The notes: a model not told the origin generated them from the letters alone. A stretch of DNA of 64,000 nucleotides from Bernardetiaceae bacterium (GCA_025056255.1 JANWVT010000014.1:25465-89464); one strand, 5' to 3'; positions 42,281 to 53,109 are shown, counted from the first letter of the stretch. Program-made: numbers and translations.

Positions 42281-42691
42281 TTAAAACTTATCGTCCCATC
42301 CGCCACCAAAGTCGTCATCAAAATCTTCATCATCAAAATCTTCTTCTAAATCAAAGTCTTCTTCATAGAAGTCTTCTTCAATATCTTCATCATCAAAGTC
42401 TTCATCATCAAAGTCATCTTCAAAGTCATCATCGAAGTCTTCTTCCTCATCGTAATCTTCTTCTTCATCGTAGTCCTCTTCATCGTCGTCTTCCGATGCG
42501 CGTTTAGCAGCTGAAATGTCGTACAGAGTTGTTGGGTCAGCTGTTGCAGGGAAAGCAGTGCCTGCAGGTTGGTCGCTGAGTAATAAGTTGATGTTTTCAA
42601 GCGTTGAGGCAGTTGAAGGAAGCACCTGAGCTACTACCTGTTTGACTGCTTCGGCAATTACTACTTCGGTGTCCAATCCGTTGAATTCCAT
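42281..42691 (-). CDS. Small protein with extremely acidic Asp/Glu-rich C-terminal tail
   Basis: MEFNGLDTEVVIAEAVKQVVAQVLPSTAS... then SEDDDEEDYDEEEDYDEEEDFDDDFEDDFDDEDFDDEDIEEDFYEEDFDLEEDFDDEDFDDDFGGGWDDKF. Start moved from 42829 to 42691. Confidence 0.7.
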   Translation of the reverse strand: MEFNGLDTEVVIAEAVKQVVAQVLPSTASTLENINLLLSDQPAGTAFPATADPTTLYDISAAKRASEDDDEEDYDEEEDYDEEEDFDDDFEDDFDDEDFDDEDIEEDFYEEDFDLEEDFDDEDFDDDFGGGWDDKF

Positions 42692-42809
42692 TGTGTTATA
42701 CGTTGAATGGTTGTAAAGTTGTTTCTTGTTAATTGCAGTATGCGATTTCTGAGCGGTCAAAAGTACTAAACTTTTAACGGAAATATGAAAAAACCATTTA
42801 AGGAAAATT

Positions 42810-43217
42810 TTATTCGAGCAAAGCATCATATACCTGCACGCGTGTCCATTTGGCTCGGTGTTTTTCTACAAATTGCTGATGGATGGGGTCGGTTTGGTAA
42901 GCATCGTGTCCTTGGGCGTTGTTGAAGTATATTACAATCACATAGCTATAAGAATTATCGACCACCTCGCGTTGCGTACCTGCTGGCTTTCCTATGTGCA
43001 GGCTTTTAACTGTTTTGATTTTTTTCAACGCTTGCATTCCACTCTCAAATGCTCGAATTTCCTGAGCAGTCAAATCTGGTTTGAGCCAAACATATACTAC
43101 ATGTAAAAATTTTCCTTTTGCAGGGGGAGGAGAGAAGGCAAAAGAAATTTTTGCTACTTGCAAAAACAACAATAAGCCTACAAATGTGCAAAAGATGAAT
43201 GTAAACCTAACTTTCAT
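42810..43217 (-). CDS. Exported Dabb-family (stress-responsive A/B barrel) protein
   Basis: Signal/TM then FLHVVYVWLKPDLTAQEIRAFESGMQALKKIKTVKSLHIGKPAGTQREVVDNSYSYVIVIYFNNAQGHDAYQTDPIHQQFVE. Confidence 0.88.
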   Translation of the reverse strand: MKVRFTFIFCTFVGLLLFLQVAKISFAFSPPPAKGKFLHVVYVWLKPDLTAQEIRAFESGMQALKKIKTVKSLHIGKPAGTQREVVDNSYSYVIVIYFNNAQGHDAYQTDPIHQQFVEKHRAKWTRVQVYDALLE

Positions 43218-43264
43218 TGGCTTTTAGGGGTTAAATTTGTTTGGGAAATATAAAACTTTTCACA

Positions 43265-44311
43265 ATGAAACCTGCTGTCTTGCTCAAAACTCTTTCTGCT
43301 GCTTTTGTAGGCTTTTTTGGGATGCATGCAGCTGCATTGGCTGAATTCTCAGGCTCTGTTGCCTATCAGGACCATGAGTATGCCTACGAACTCAAGCCAG
43401 AGCGTTCCAAAGGGACATATCGTTTGAGAATTACTACTCTACCAACTCAGCCCAATCAGGCAGATATTTATCAGAGCTTGGTTAAAGTAACAGGTGAAGT
43501 AGACAAAGATAAGAAATTGGTTATCACCGTTTTCCGCGCTTCCATAGAAAAAGGCAAATGGACACTCAACCGCGAGAGCTTACTGGAAACCACATTTGAC
43601 TACGCTCAGAAAAAAGTTTTTCGCTCAACAAAAGGTTCTTTTGCCCAATTTCGTTCGCCAGAGTATGCCGAAGTAGTGGCAGACCGCGTTACGCCAGAGA
43701 CCATTAACATTGCCAAAGCCATACGCTATGTAATGGAAGACATTATTGTTAATTATAACCGCATTTTGGCTCCACATACGGCTACTGCTAAGAGGTCGGT
43801 AGAAGCTATGGAAAAAGTAAAAGTAACTATTGTACCACAATTGGCTGTTTTTCCAGCCGTTTTTCATATCAGCCAAAATGGTATCGATTACAAAGTTAAT
43901 GTAGGCGCTATCAACACTGCTAATCGCCGGCAAGAACTGCAAGTAAAAATAGTTGAGCAGCACGAGGCGCAAGATGCTGGCAGCACTTCTACTTTATTCA
44001 CCTCTTACCTTATTATAGAAGATAAAGTAAGTAACGTTGCAGTACCTTGGAGTGTGCGCATTCATTTTGCTGAAAAAATTAATAGCTTTACTTGGCAGCC
44101 TTATCCTTCTCAGTTTTTAGAATGCAAGTTTAATGCTGTTAAAGGGATAATGACCTACACACCTAGTGCACGCTTGCTTCCTTTTCAAACCCATAACCCT
44201 CCCAAAGCAGAATCCATAGAAGGCAACAACGGACAAATCACAAAAGAAGAATTATTGAATATTGCCCTTAAACATTTTATTAGACATTACTCCAAGCTTT
44301 TTACCCAGTAA
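43265..44311 (+). CDS. Secreted hypothetical protein
   Basis: Signal peptide MKPAVLLKTLSAAFVGFFGMHAAALA; long clean ORF; no family recognised. Confidence 0.65.
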   Translation: MKPAVLLKTLSAAFVGFFGMHAAALAEFSGSVAYQDHEYAYELKPERSKGTYRLRITTLPTQPNQADIYQSLVKVTGEVDKDKKLVITVFRASIEKGKWTLNRESLLETTFDYAQKKVFRSTKGSFAQFRSPEYAEVVADRVTPETINIAKAIRYVMEDIIVNYNRILAPHTATAKRSVEAMEKVKVTIVPQLAVFPAVFHISQNGIDYKVNVGAINTANRRQELQVKIVEQHEAQDAGSTSTLFTSYLIIEDKVSNVAVPWSVRIHFAEKINSFTWQPYPSQFLECKFNAVKGIMTYTPSARLLPFQTHNPPKAESIEGNNGQITKEELLNIALKHFIRHYSKLFTQ

Positions 44312-44315
44312 AACG

Positions 44316-45644
44316 ATGACGAATCGCAATATTGCACAAATTTTAGTCCAGCCTATCAATAAGTTTATCCGAAATGAATCCAGTGCGGGTATCATTTTGT
44401 TCCTTAGTGCCCTTATTGCTATGTTATGGGCAAACTCTGCATGGAAGGAGAGTTACCATCATCTTTGGGAAATACCGCTGAGTATTAGCTTAGGAGATTT
44501 TGAGATAAAAAAAACGCTGCATCACTGGATTAATGACGGATTAATGGCTGTGTTTTTCTTCGTGATTGGGCTTGAACTCAAGCGCGAGGTAGTGGGGGGT
44601 GAACTTTCTGAGCCTAAAAACGCTATTTTACCCATAGCAGCTGGAGTAGGAGGGATGTTGGTACCAGCTGCTATCTTTATTGCGCTTAATCACACTCCAG
44701 AGGCAGCAGCAGGGTGGGGAATACCCATGGCTACCGATATTGCTTTTGCATTGGGTATTATGTCGCTGTTGGGCGAGCGTGTTCCTGTTAGCTTGAAAGT
44801 ATTTTTGACAGCCCTTGCTATTGCTGATGACCTAGGCGCAGTACTTGTTATTGCTTTTTTTTACACTTCGCAAATTGATTTGCTCAGTTTAATCACTGGG
44901 ATTGGCTTTTTAGGACTGTTGCTAACCGCTAACCTGATGGGCATACGAAAGACGCTTATATACGGTATACTAGGCATTGGTGGGTTGTGGATAGCTTTTT
45001 TGCTGTCGGGAGTGCACGCTACTATTGCAGGCGTACTGGCTGCTTTAACTATTCCAGCTTCTACTAAAGTAAATGAGCAAGAATTTAGCCAAGACATGGA
45101 AGAGTTGATTCAGCGTTTTCGCGAAGCAGACCCTAACAACAGCCCTCTGATAACTGCCGAGCAACTTCATATATTAGAAGCAATGAAAAAAACTTGCGCA
45201 GCAGCCGAAACACCACTCCAAAAACTCGAACACGGCATGCATGGCTTAGTAGCCTATATAGTGATGCCTATATTTGCACTTGCCAATGCAGGAATTGAGT
45301 TGGGAGAAAATTTACTGCAACAGGGCTTTACGCCGCTTACGCTTGCAGTAGCAGTAGGTTTGATACTAGGCAAGTTGCTGGGAATTACAGCAGCAGTAGG
45401 GTTATTGGTGAAAACTGGCATTGCTGAATTGCCTCCGAAAACTTCGTGGATGCACATAATTGGTGTTGCTTGCTTAGCAGGTATCGGATTTACAATGTCG
45501 CTGTTTATTGCAGAACTTGCTTATGAAGACCTTCAATTGATTAATCAAGCAAAGTTGGGCGTATTAATGGCTTCCATAGTAGCAGGATTGATAGGCTATT
45601 TTATTCTTCAGAGGGCTGCTACTGGTTCCACAGCACAATCTTGA
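44316..45644 (+). CDS. nhaA: Na+/H+ antiporter NhaA
   Basis: ESSAGIILFLSALIAMLWANS, HHWINDGLMAVFFFVIGLELKREVVGGEL, ATDIAFALGIMSLLGERVPVSLKVFLTALAIADDLGAVLVIAFFYT. Confidence 0.96.
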   Translation: MTNRNIAQILVQPINKFIRNESSAGIILFLSALIAMLWANSAWKESYHHLWEIPLSISLGDFEIKKTLHHWINDGLMAVFFFVIGLELKREVVGGELSEPKNAILPIAAGVGGMLVPAAIFIALNHTPEAAAGWGIPMATDIAFALGIMSLLGERVPVSLKVFLTALAIADDLGAVLVIAFFYTSQIDLLSLITGIGFLGLLLTANLMGIRKTLIYGILGIGGLWIAFLLSGVHATIAGVLAALTIPASTKVNEQEFSQDMEELIQRFREADPNNSPLITAEQLHILEAMKKTCAAAETPLQKLEHGMHGLVAYIVMPIFALANAGIELGENLLQQGFTPLTLAVAVGLILGKLLGITAAVGLLVKTGIAELPPKTSWMHIIGVACLAGIGFTMSLFIAELAYEDLQLINQAKLGVLMASIVAGLIGYFILQRAATGSTAQS

Positions 45645-47679
45645 ACGTACTGCCTTTGCCCACTTGGCTCTCTACAAAAATCTGTCCATTGTTTTTCTCT
45701 ATAAACTCTTTGCAAAGCATTAACCCTAAGCCAGTGCCTTTTTCGCCAGTCGTTCCTTCTGTAGGGCGCATCGCTGGCGAAAATAGCTGGCTTTTAACCG
45801 ACTCCTCTATGCCTAAGCCATAATCGGTAATAGAAATTTCAATCTGGTTATTAGAAACATTAGACGCCTGAATGAGTATTTGACTTTGAGGATGTGAAAA
45901 CTTAATAGCATTGTTGAGCAAGTTGCGTAGCACAAATCGCAAGTGATTTTTGTCTGCTTTTACTGAGGCAGAAGGGGGAACATTAGCAACAATTTCTATT
46001 TGCTTTTGTCGGGCTACTTCTTCGTAAAAGTTAATGGTTTCATAAATAATTTCCTTTACATTGTAAACCTCCGGATTAACACTGCTGCCGCTTTTAATTT
46101 GCAAGTAAGACCACTCCAGCAAGTTGTTGAGCGTATACAGTATATTTTGCAAATTTTTTCTAATGTCAATAGCTAGTTTTTCAAATTCTTGTGGAGTAAG
46201 TAGTTTAAAGTCTACCAAATCCAATACATTTTTCAAGGCGCTTAGCGGAGCGCGCAGGTCGTGTGCAATAATGGAAAATAGTTTGTCTTTGGTTTCATTT
46301 AGGCTTTTGAGTTCTTTGTTTTTAGTATCTAATACCTGATTGCTGCTAAGCAGTTTTTCATTATTAATTTGTCGCTGGTGCAAAAAATAGAGTAGCATAG
46401 AAATGATGATAAAAGCAGAGCTCACAACCAAGTAAACAATATTGCGATGTAACTCGGCATTGATTAATTTTTGTTGCTGGATAATGTTCTCTTTTTCTAA
46501 AAGCTCTATTTGGCTTTGTTGTTTGCCGAGCTCGTAGCGCAGCTGACTCTGGTTAATGAGTTTGTTTTTATCTTGTGTGTAAAGGGTGTCGAGTAAAAAA
46601 ATAAGTGAATCGGCATAGAGGGCAGATTTTTGAAAGTTTTTTTGTGCAGCGTAAATACTTTTTAGTGTAAGCAGCCCGTCTTTAATGAGGTAGTTGATAT
46701 TGTTAGTTTTGGCAATTTGCAGACCTTGATGCGCGCAATACAAGGCAGAATCGTAATTGAATAACTTGTGGTAAGCTTTGGCAAGCCCCAGATAAGAATA
46801 GGCAATGCCTTCAATATCTTTTAGCTCTTTTGCCATTTTAAGAGCGCGCCCTTGAAAAAAAATAGCTCTTGAATATTTACCCAAATTGTAGTTAGTATCT
46901 CCAAAATTATTCATTAAAATGGACTGCATTCGCACATCGCGGTTAGCAAGAGCAATGTCGTAGGCTTGTTTGTAGTATTGAAGAGCTGTTATTGGGATGC
47001 CGCGTTTTTGATAAATCTCACCAATATTATTTAAAACAATAGCAATGCTTTTTGTGTCATTTAACTGCTTGTAAATTGACAAAGCATTGTTGAGTGCTTT
47101 TTCTACCTGTTCTGTGTTGTTGGTCATGAAGTAGGCAACAGCCAAGTTATTGTGGCAATCAGCTATTTTTTGCAGATAGAATCGCTTTTGTGCTGTGTCT
47201 AAGGGAAGAAGTTTAGGATTTTCAAAAATGCTCAATGCAAACAAAAAATTTTCAATGGCATTAGCATAGTCGCCAGTGAGGCGTTGATGTTTGCCAAGTT
47301 CTACAAGTAACTGTGCGTGAACACTATGACCTGCCGATGGCACTAATTCGAGTCCTTTGTGCAGATATTCAAGCGCCTTAACAGGTTCTGAGGAAATAAT
47401 TTGTTTGGCATATTTCAAATACACAAGTGCTTTGGCGCTATCAGAAACAGCAAGTTGCAACTCTGTGAGCAAGCTGTCCGACGAGGCATTTTGTCCAAAT
47501 GTTGGAAAGTAGACAACGACAGGCAGCAGTATCCAGCCAAACAAGTAGAGTAAATTTTTTTTACATAAGCCATTAAGTTGTTTTGTGATGGATGCATGTA
47601 GTTGAAGACCGGTTAGGTACTCACAATAGACTATATCATCATCAACAGTGGTTAATGCTGTAGAGGTGCTTAGTACCAT
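45619..47679 (-). CDS. TPR-containing membrane sensor histidine kinase
   Basis: TPR-like repeats, TM, HisKA IIAHDLRAPLSALKNVLDLVDF, HATPase_c NHLRFVLRNLLNNAIKFSHP, DYGLGI, GTGLGLMLCKEFIEKNNG. Confidence 0.93.
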   Translation of the reverse strand: MVLSTSTALTTVDDDIVYCEYLTGLQLHASITKQLNGLCKKNLLYLFGWILLPVVVYFPTFGQNASSDSLLTELQLAVSDSAKALVYLKYAKQIISSEPVKALEYLHKGLELVPSAGHSVHAQLLVELGKHQRLTGDYANAIENFLFALSIFENPKLLPLDTAQKRFYLQKIADCHNNLAVAYFMTNNTEQVEKALNNALSIYKQLNDTKSIAIVLNNIGEIYQKRGIPITALQYYKQAYDIALANRDVRMQSILMNNFGDTNYNLGKYSRAIFFQGRALKMAKELKDIEGIAYSYLGLAKAYHKLFNYDSALYCAHQGLQIAKTNNINYLIKDGLLTLKSIYAAQKNFQKSALYADSLIFLLDTLYTQDKNKLINQSQLRYELGKQQSQIELLEKENIIQQQKLINAELHRNIVYLVVSSAFIIISMLLYFLHQRQINNEKLLSSNQVLDTKNKELKSLNETKDKLFSIIAHDLRAPLSALKNVLDLVDFKLLTPQEFEKLAIDIRKNLQNILYTLNNLLEWSYLQIKSGSSVNPEVYNVKEIIYETINFYEEVARQKQIEIVANVPPSASVKADKNHLRFVLRNLLNNAIKFSHPQSQILIQASNVSNNQIEISITDYGLGIEESVKSQLFSPAMRPTEGTTGEKGTGLGLMLCKEFIEKNNGQIFVESQVGKGSTFKIVLWNQ

Positions 47680-47864
47680 ATGGGAAAAAATGCAGAAAAT
47701 AAGGCGTTTGGAAACATCAACGAAGTTTTTCGCAATTTAGCATAAAGGAAATAATTTCAAAATGTTTTATAATTTACATTATGTTAAGCAAAATCGAGTA
47801 AATAGCTCTGTGCGTTTAATGTAATTAGCCCTGCTTGCGAACAATATAAGCGTTCTGTCCACTT

Positions 47865-50363
47865 TCAAAAATCGAACTTCAAAAGAATGCGAAATGTGCG
47901 GTTTCGCTCTGGTTCGATGGCTTTGTGCAATCCGTATCGCTGAAAGATGCCTATTCCTAAGCCCAGCCATAAAGTTTTGCTATATACCACTCGCAAGATA
48001 TGGTGCACTATTAGCCCGCTCTCAAAAAGTCCTTGATTGGGTACTTGAAAAGAAATACCTGCATGGTTTTCAGGATTGCTCATTGCCCCCCATAACATGC
48101 TGTGAACTAAACTTGGAGCAGGGCGAGCATAGCGCCAGCCACGATAAACGGGTCCTAAATGATGCTCAAGGAACAGGGCAGCATATCGGTCGGCAGCAAA
48201 TTCGTACAAGCCTACGGTTTGAAAAGCATTGTTGATGTAGATAAGGCGGCTATTGAAGACCTCCCCGCCGGGCATAAAATACAATTTTGTTAAAGGTGCT
48301 TCTCCGAGCAGCAGCCCGGCATCTAACCTGATGTTAGTGCGTCCTAAGCCTCTTATTCTGAATAAGTGCTCAAAGCTCAAATCTACTTTCTGGTAACTGA
48401 ATTCACCACCTAATAGGTGCGTGCCTTGTGCCATACGCATTTTCAACACTGGAAATGTATGACGCGAGAACACCGTGCGTCCCATAATTTGCAGGTTGTT
48501 CTCGCCGGCGAAGAAGAGTAAGGTGGTAGTAGCTTCTACTAAGCGAAAATCCTTTTGGGAGGTGAGGCTGCCATCGGATTGGATACGCATGAATTGATAA
48601 TTGTAAATAGGCTGAACATGCTGCCAAGCGAATGAGAAAGTTGTGGTCAAATTACGACGTACTGGGCGGGCTCCCACCTCTATGCGCATTTCGCGAACAC
48701 TGTCCATGTTAGCAGCTAACACATTTCTAATAGTATTGCTGCTTAGTGAGGATTGCTGCCACAAGTTTCCAAACACAACTTGCCCTGCTTCTGTCACATC
48801 TTGCCGATATGTCAGGGCGGCATATAAGCCTCGGTTGCGGTTCAAATCAAGTCGCAGCCAGCCGCCGTATTTGAGCGCTTTGTCTTTTGTCCCCCACCCT
48901 GCAAAGGCTCCTAATGACATTAGTGCCGAGCACTTTTCGCTTGTTTGGATACCTACTCCCAGCCGAGCACCTTCGAAGCGATTGACCTGCACCAAGCGCG
49001 AAGGTATTAAGTAGAACATGCTGCCCAAGGGCAAGGCATTGGTAGCAAGGGCTGCAGCACCGTTGGCAAGTGTTTCAACACCTGTTTTGCCCAGTACCGA
49101 GTCCATAAACACATAAGTGTTTTGTTCTAATGCAGACAAAGGAAAAGGGCGCTGAGTTTGCCAGTAAAGGGTGTCGCGCTTAGTAGCTTGAGGTACTATG
49201 TCTAATGAAATATGATTAAATGCTTGCACTGGGGCAGTTCCTTCACCCATCTGTACATCGGATATGTAGGCTACCCCTACCCCTATGAGGTATCCATTTT
49301 TACCAACAGTTTGTCCTTTAAACTGCAATAAGCTGTTGAGTTGAACAGGGAACCACTTTCCATTGCTTTGTTTTTCGTACAATTGACGAAAACGAAAGGC
49401 AACCAAAGCAGAAGAATCGTTGGTTTCGGCTATGATTTGCTGTATGGCGTAGTCTGGTTTACTGATACCAATTACCCCTTTCAATCCCTCAAAACGCTTT
49501 CCCGGAAGGGGTTCAAAGCTGATGAGGTAAATGGTATCAGCATTGATTATGATGCTGTCTTCCAAAATAAACTGATAGCGACTGGTGCTATTGGGAGTGA
49601 GTGGACTGAGGTAGTCTTTATCTAAAATAGTGATGAAGTTGCGGTAGAATCCAAAAGGCTGTAGGTTGGCAGCCAGCATGGAGAAGAATGGGTTTTTAAA
49701 CCCCGATATGCGATTGGCAATTACTGTTTCTTTAACTTTTCCCGGTGCTCTGAACTTGCGTTCGGAGATTGCCTCACTTATAAATAAGTGTTTTTGGCTA
49801 AGCCACTGTATGGCAGGCTCGCCAGAGGTGGTATCAGATTGAGCAGACAAAAAGGGACTGCTTAAATCATTTTGTCTTACGGCTTGCTCTGCGGCTAATG
49901 TTCCTGAAACGCTAACAATAAATTTGCTGTACACTTTATGGGCATATTCAGGTATTTTTTCTGGGTCATGTTTGTTTTTATTCATCACTGCCTTTTTGAT
50001 GATGGCATGGGCGGGATTTTCTCCAGCATATACTACTACTTCGGCAAGTTCTTTGACAAAACGGCTAAGCAATACTTCATAAGCTACATTTTTTGACAAA
50101 TGAATAGGCAGCACTTGCATTTGATACCCCACTGCACTGATACGCATAAAAGCTACTGCTGCTGAGTTGGACTGCCAACGGAACCGTCCTTCTACATCGG
50201 AGGCGGTACCGCCTACAAGTGTGCCACTGCTGTCAACAAGAGCAATGTTGGCAAAAGCAATGCGCTCGCCCGACTCTCGGTCTTTGACAATCCCGCTAAT
50301 GGTTTGAGCAATAGCAACAGGCAACAGTAGCAACGCTATTGCTGCAAGCAACAAAGATTTCAT
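47865..50363 (-). CDS. DUF5686/carboxypeptidase-like regulatory domain-containing outer membrane protein
   Basis: Signal MKSLLLAAIALLLLPVAIA, QTISGIVKDRESGERIAFANIALVDSSGTLVGGTASDVEGRFRW, AHAIIKKAVMNKNKHDPEKIPEYAHKVYSKF; beta-rich C-terminal half. Confidence 0.88.
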   Translation of the reverse strand: MKSLLLAAIALLLLPVAIAQTISGIVKDRESGERIAFANIALVDSSGTLVGGTASDVEGRFRWQSNSAAVAFMRISAVGYQMQVLPIHLSKNVAYEVLLSRFVKELAEVVVYAGENPAHAIIKKAVMNKNKHDPEKIPEYAHKVYSKFIVSVSGTLAAEQAVRQNDLSSPFLSAQSDTTSGEPAIQWLSQKHLFISEAISERKFRAPGKVKETVIANRISGFKNPFFSMLAANLQPFGFYRNFITILDKDYLSPLTPNSTSRYQFILEDSIIINADTIYLISFEPLPGKRFEGLKGVIGISKPDYAIQQIIAETNDSSALVAFRFRQLYEKQSNGKWFPVQLNSLLQFKGQTVGKNGYLIGVGVAYISDVQMGEGTAPVQAFNHISLDIVPQATKRDTLYWQTQRPFPLSALEQNTYVFMDSVLGKTGVETLANGAAALATNALPLGSMFYLIPSRLVQVNRFEGARLGVGIQTSEKCSALMSLGAFAGWGTKDKALKYGGWLRLDLNRNRGLYAALTYRQDVTEAGQVVFGNLWQQSSLSSNTIRNVLAANMDSVREMRIEVGARPVRRNLTTTFSFAWQHVQPIYNYQFMRIQSDGSLTSQKDFRLVEATTTLLFFAGENNLQIMGRTVFSRHTFPVLKMRMAQGTHLLGGEFSYQKVDLSFEHLFRIRGLGRTNIRLDAGLLLGEAPLTKLYFMPGGEVFNSRLIYINNAFQTVGLYEFAADRYAALFLEHHLGPVYRGWRYARPAPSLVHSMLWGAMSNPENHAGISFQVPNQGLFESGLIVHHILRVVYSKTLWLGLGIGIFQRYGLHKAIEPERNRTFRILLKFDF

Positions 50364-50410
50364 ATCAGTACACTGTATAGTTAGGTGTGAACGTGCAAGA
50401 TTGCGCTGCA

Positions 50411-51937
50411 TCACTCCCACTCTATTGTAGCTGGCGGTTTGCTGCTAATATCATAAACCACTCTATTTACGCCTTTTACACGATTGATAATTTGGTTAGA
50501 AATTTCTGCTAAAAACTCATATGGCAGGCGGCTCCAATCCGCTGTCATCCCATCTACACTGTTTACAGCACGCAGGGCTACTACGTTTTCGTAGGTGCGC
50601 TCATCGCCCATTACCCCAACACTATGGACAGGCAAAAGAATAGCACCTGCTTGCCAAACATGTTCGTAGAGTTCATGTTCGCGCAAACCATTGATAAAAA
50701 TGGCATCTACTTCCTGTAGGATGGCAACTTTCTCGGGTGTAATCTCACCCAAGATGCGAATGGCAAGCCCGGGTCCGGGAAATGGATGACGCCCCAGAAG
50801 AGTTTCGGGCATTCCTAATGCGCGACCTACTGCCCGTACTTCGTCTTTAAACAACAGACGCAGTGGCTCTACTACCTTCAACTTCATAACATCGGGCAAA
50901 CCGCCTACATTGTGATGACTTTTAATAGTTACAGAAGGACCTTTAACAGATACCGACTCGATTACATCGGGATAAATAGTGCCTTGTCCTAACCATTTTA
51001 CGTCGCTAATAGCATGGGCTTCATGGTCAAAAACCTCTATGAAAACCCTTCCGATGGCTTTTCGTTTTTGTTCGGGGTCGGTAAGCCCTTTAAGTGCCGC
51101 ATAGAAGCGTGCTTTGGCATCTACGCCGCGCACATTGAGCCCCATATCTTGGTAAGAATGCAGTACTTGTTCAAACTCACCTTTCCGCAAAAGCCCGTTG
51201 TCTACAAAAATGCAGTGCAAATTTTTGCCAATGGCACGGTGCAACAACTGTGCTGCTACTGACGAATCTACTCCTCCGGAAAGTCCTAAAACCACCTTGT
51301 CGTTGCCTAAGAGTGCTTTCAACTCAGCAACAGTAGTTTCTATAAAGGCAGCGGGCGTCCAATTTTGTGGGCATCCACAAATATCTACCACAAAGTTGCG
51401 AAGCAACTGGCGTCCTTCAAGGGAGTGTGTCACCTCGGGATGAAATTGGATGCCGTAAATGGGTGCAGATCTATGGCGATAAGCTGCTATTTGGACTGTG
51501 GCAGTACTGGCAGTAACCTCGAAATCGTCGGAGACCGTAGCAATAGTATCTCCGTGCGACATCCACACTTGCGACTCTGGCGAAAGATAGCGGAAAAGAG
51601 GATCTTCTGCATGAATAAAATGCAGATGAGCCCTACCGTACTCGCGAATGGTAGAAGGCAGCACGTTGCCACCTGTTTTTTGTGCTATCAACTGCGCACC
51701 ATAGCAAATACCCAATATAGGCAGTCCGCGAAAGGCTACTAAATCAATATCTGGCGCTCCTTGGTCGCGTACCGAGCAAGGACTACCCGACAAAATTACG
51801 CCTTTTACTGTGCTGTCAACAGGCGGATAGTGATTGAACGGGTGAATTTCACAATACACATTTAATTCGCGTACACGGCGGGCAATTAGTTGGGTATATT
51901 GCGAGCCGAAATCGAGGATGAGTATTTTTGCTGTCAT
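50411..51937 (-). CDS. guaA: GMP synthase (glutamine-hydrolysing)
   Basis: [98 protein letters not shown]-terminal [11 protein letters not shown]. Confidence 0.97.
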   Translation of the reverse strand: MTAKILILDFGSQYTQLIARRVRELNVYCEIHPFNHYPPVDSTVKGVILSGSPCSVRDQGAPDIDLVAFRGLPILGICYGAQLIAQKTGGNVLPSTIREYGRAHLHFIHAEDPLFRYLSPESQVWMSHGDTIATVSDDFEVTASTATVQIAAYRHRSAPIYGIQFHPEVTHSLEGRQLLRNFVVDICGCPQNWTPAAFIETTVAELKALLGNDKVVLGLSGGVDSSVAAQLLHRAIGKNLHCIFVDNGLLRKGEFEQVLHSYQDMGLNVRGVDAKARFYAALKGLTDPEQKRKAIGRVFIEVFDHEAHAISDVKWLGQGTIYPDVIESVSVKGPSVTIKSHHNVGGLPDVMKLKVVEPLRLLFKDEVRAVGRALGMPETLLGRHPFPGPGLAIRILGEITPEKVAILQEVDAIFINGLREHELYEHVWQAGAILLPVHSVGVMGDERTYENVVALRAVNSVDGMTADWSRLPYEFLAEISNQIINRVKGVNRVVYDISSKPPATIEWE

Positions 51938-52003
51938 GCCCCAAAAGTACTACTTTTAGATTAGGTATATTTCTTGCTATTGCTACCGCCGAGAGATATT
52001 TCT

Positions 52004-52840
52004 ATGAAAAAATACGCATTGTTTGCCAGTGTTGGACTGTTGCTGATTAGTACAACCCAAGGACAAACCCCAATAAAAATGAGCGAAAAAGGTTTTGCGG
52101 CTACTGTTGCACGCAAACAAGACAAAGATGTTGCTGCTCTTTTAAGAAATCCGCCTGAAATGGTATTGGTAGAGGGTGGCAATTTTTTGATGGGTAGCGA
52201 AGATGGCGAACCCGAGGAACAGCCTATTCACAAAGTTTCGGTAAGTAGTTTTTATATTGGCAAATATGAAGTTACCGTAGCCCAGTACCGAGAGTTTTGT
52301 AAAGAAACAGGGCGCGCTATGCCCGAAACACCCAAGTGGGGCTGGCAAGATACGGCTCCTATTGTTAATGTGAGTTGGAATGATGCTAATGCCTACTGCA
52401 AATGGCTGACTCAAAAAACAGGACAGCCCTACCGCCTTCCCACCGAAGCTGAATGGGAATTTGCTGCAAGAGGAGGTAATAAAACCAAAAAGTTTCGCTT
52501 TGCTGGCTCTAATAACTTAGATGAAGTGGGGTGGTTCGATAAAAATTCTAACAAAAGAACACAGCCCGTAGGAGAAAAAATGCCTAACGAATTGGGACTC
52601 TATGATATGAGCGGCAACGTGTGGGAGTGGGTACAAGATTGGTTCGATAGTGACTACTATTCCAAAAGTCCTGAAAAAGACCCCCCGGGACCTTCCAGAG
52701 GCTCGATGCGTGTAATGCGGAGTGGCTCATGGATTAATTACGAAGAAGACAATCGCATTGCCATCCGCATCAGCAACATGCCGCACGACACCGGTCCGTT
52801 TTTTGGTTTTAGGGTAGCCCTAAGTGCTGCCAAAAACTGA
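52004..52840 (+). CDS. SUMF1/formylglycine-generating-enzyme-like protein, exported
   Basis: Signal MKKYALFASVGLLLISTTQG; MVLVEGGNFLMGSEDGEPEEQPIHKVSVSSFYIGKYEVTVAQYREFC, YRLPTEAEWEFAARGG, NELGLYDMSGNVWEWVQDWF, GFRVAL. Confidence 0.92.
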   Translation: MKKYALFASVGLLLISTTQGQTPIKMSEKGFAATVARKQDKDVAALLRNPPEMVLVEGGNFLMGSEDGEPEEQPIHKVSVSSFYIGKYEVTVAQYREFCKETGRAMPETPKWGWQDTAPIVNVSWNDANAYCKWLTQKTGQPYRLPTEAEWEFAARGGNKTKKFRFAGSNNLDEVGWFDKNSNKRTQPVGEKMPNELGLYDMSGNVWEWVQDWFDSDYYSKSPEKDPPGPSRGSMRVMRSGSWINYEEDNRIAIRISNMPHDTGPFFGFRVALSAAKN

Positions 52841-52841
52841 C

Positions 52842-52979
52842 TCAACAGTCCTTTACAGGGCAAGGGATGGGTTTACCTCTCTTAATTTTTCTACCTCCTT
52901 TGCCTGAAACACAGCCACTTGCCAATGCAAGCAATATGCAGCAAGATACAAGCAACTTTATTTTAACGCGGATAAACAT
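52842..52979 (-). CDS. 45-aa putative micro-lipoprotein (third in cassette); not in supplied ORF track
   Basis: Translated by hand: MFIRVKIKLLVSCCILLALASGCVSGKGGRKIKRGKPIPCPVKDC*; lipobox LASGC; 17-nt overlap with the upstream gene. Confidence 0.6.
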   Translation of the reverse strand: MFIRVKIKLLVSCCILLALASGCVSGKGGRKIKRGKPIPCPVKDC

Positions 52980-53109
52980 CTAATTTTACTCTCTTAGGTT
53001 TCCTTGGCGTCCATGCTGTTCGGGGCGCATGATAGCAAGCTACCATTCCTACAATAGCTACCAACAGCAATAGCTTGCTTATCGAGAAATACTGCTTATA
53101 CTTATTCAT
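52963..53109 (-). CDS. 48-aa putative micro-lipoprotein (second in cassette); not in supplied ORF track
   Basis: MNKYKQYFSISKLLLLVAIVGMVACYHAPRTAWTPRKPKRVKLDVYPR*; lipobox GMVAC; TAATG overlap with upstream gene. Confidence 0.65.
   Translation of the reverse strand: MNKYKQYFSISKLLLLVAIVGMVACYHAPRTAWTPRKPKRVKLDVYPR

Noticed and set aside
42346-42600. 84-aa K/M/T-rich ORF overlapping the acidic protein gene
   Set aside because: Alternate-frame reading of the repetitive GA-rich tract; low-complexity artefact.
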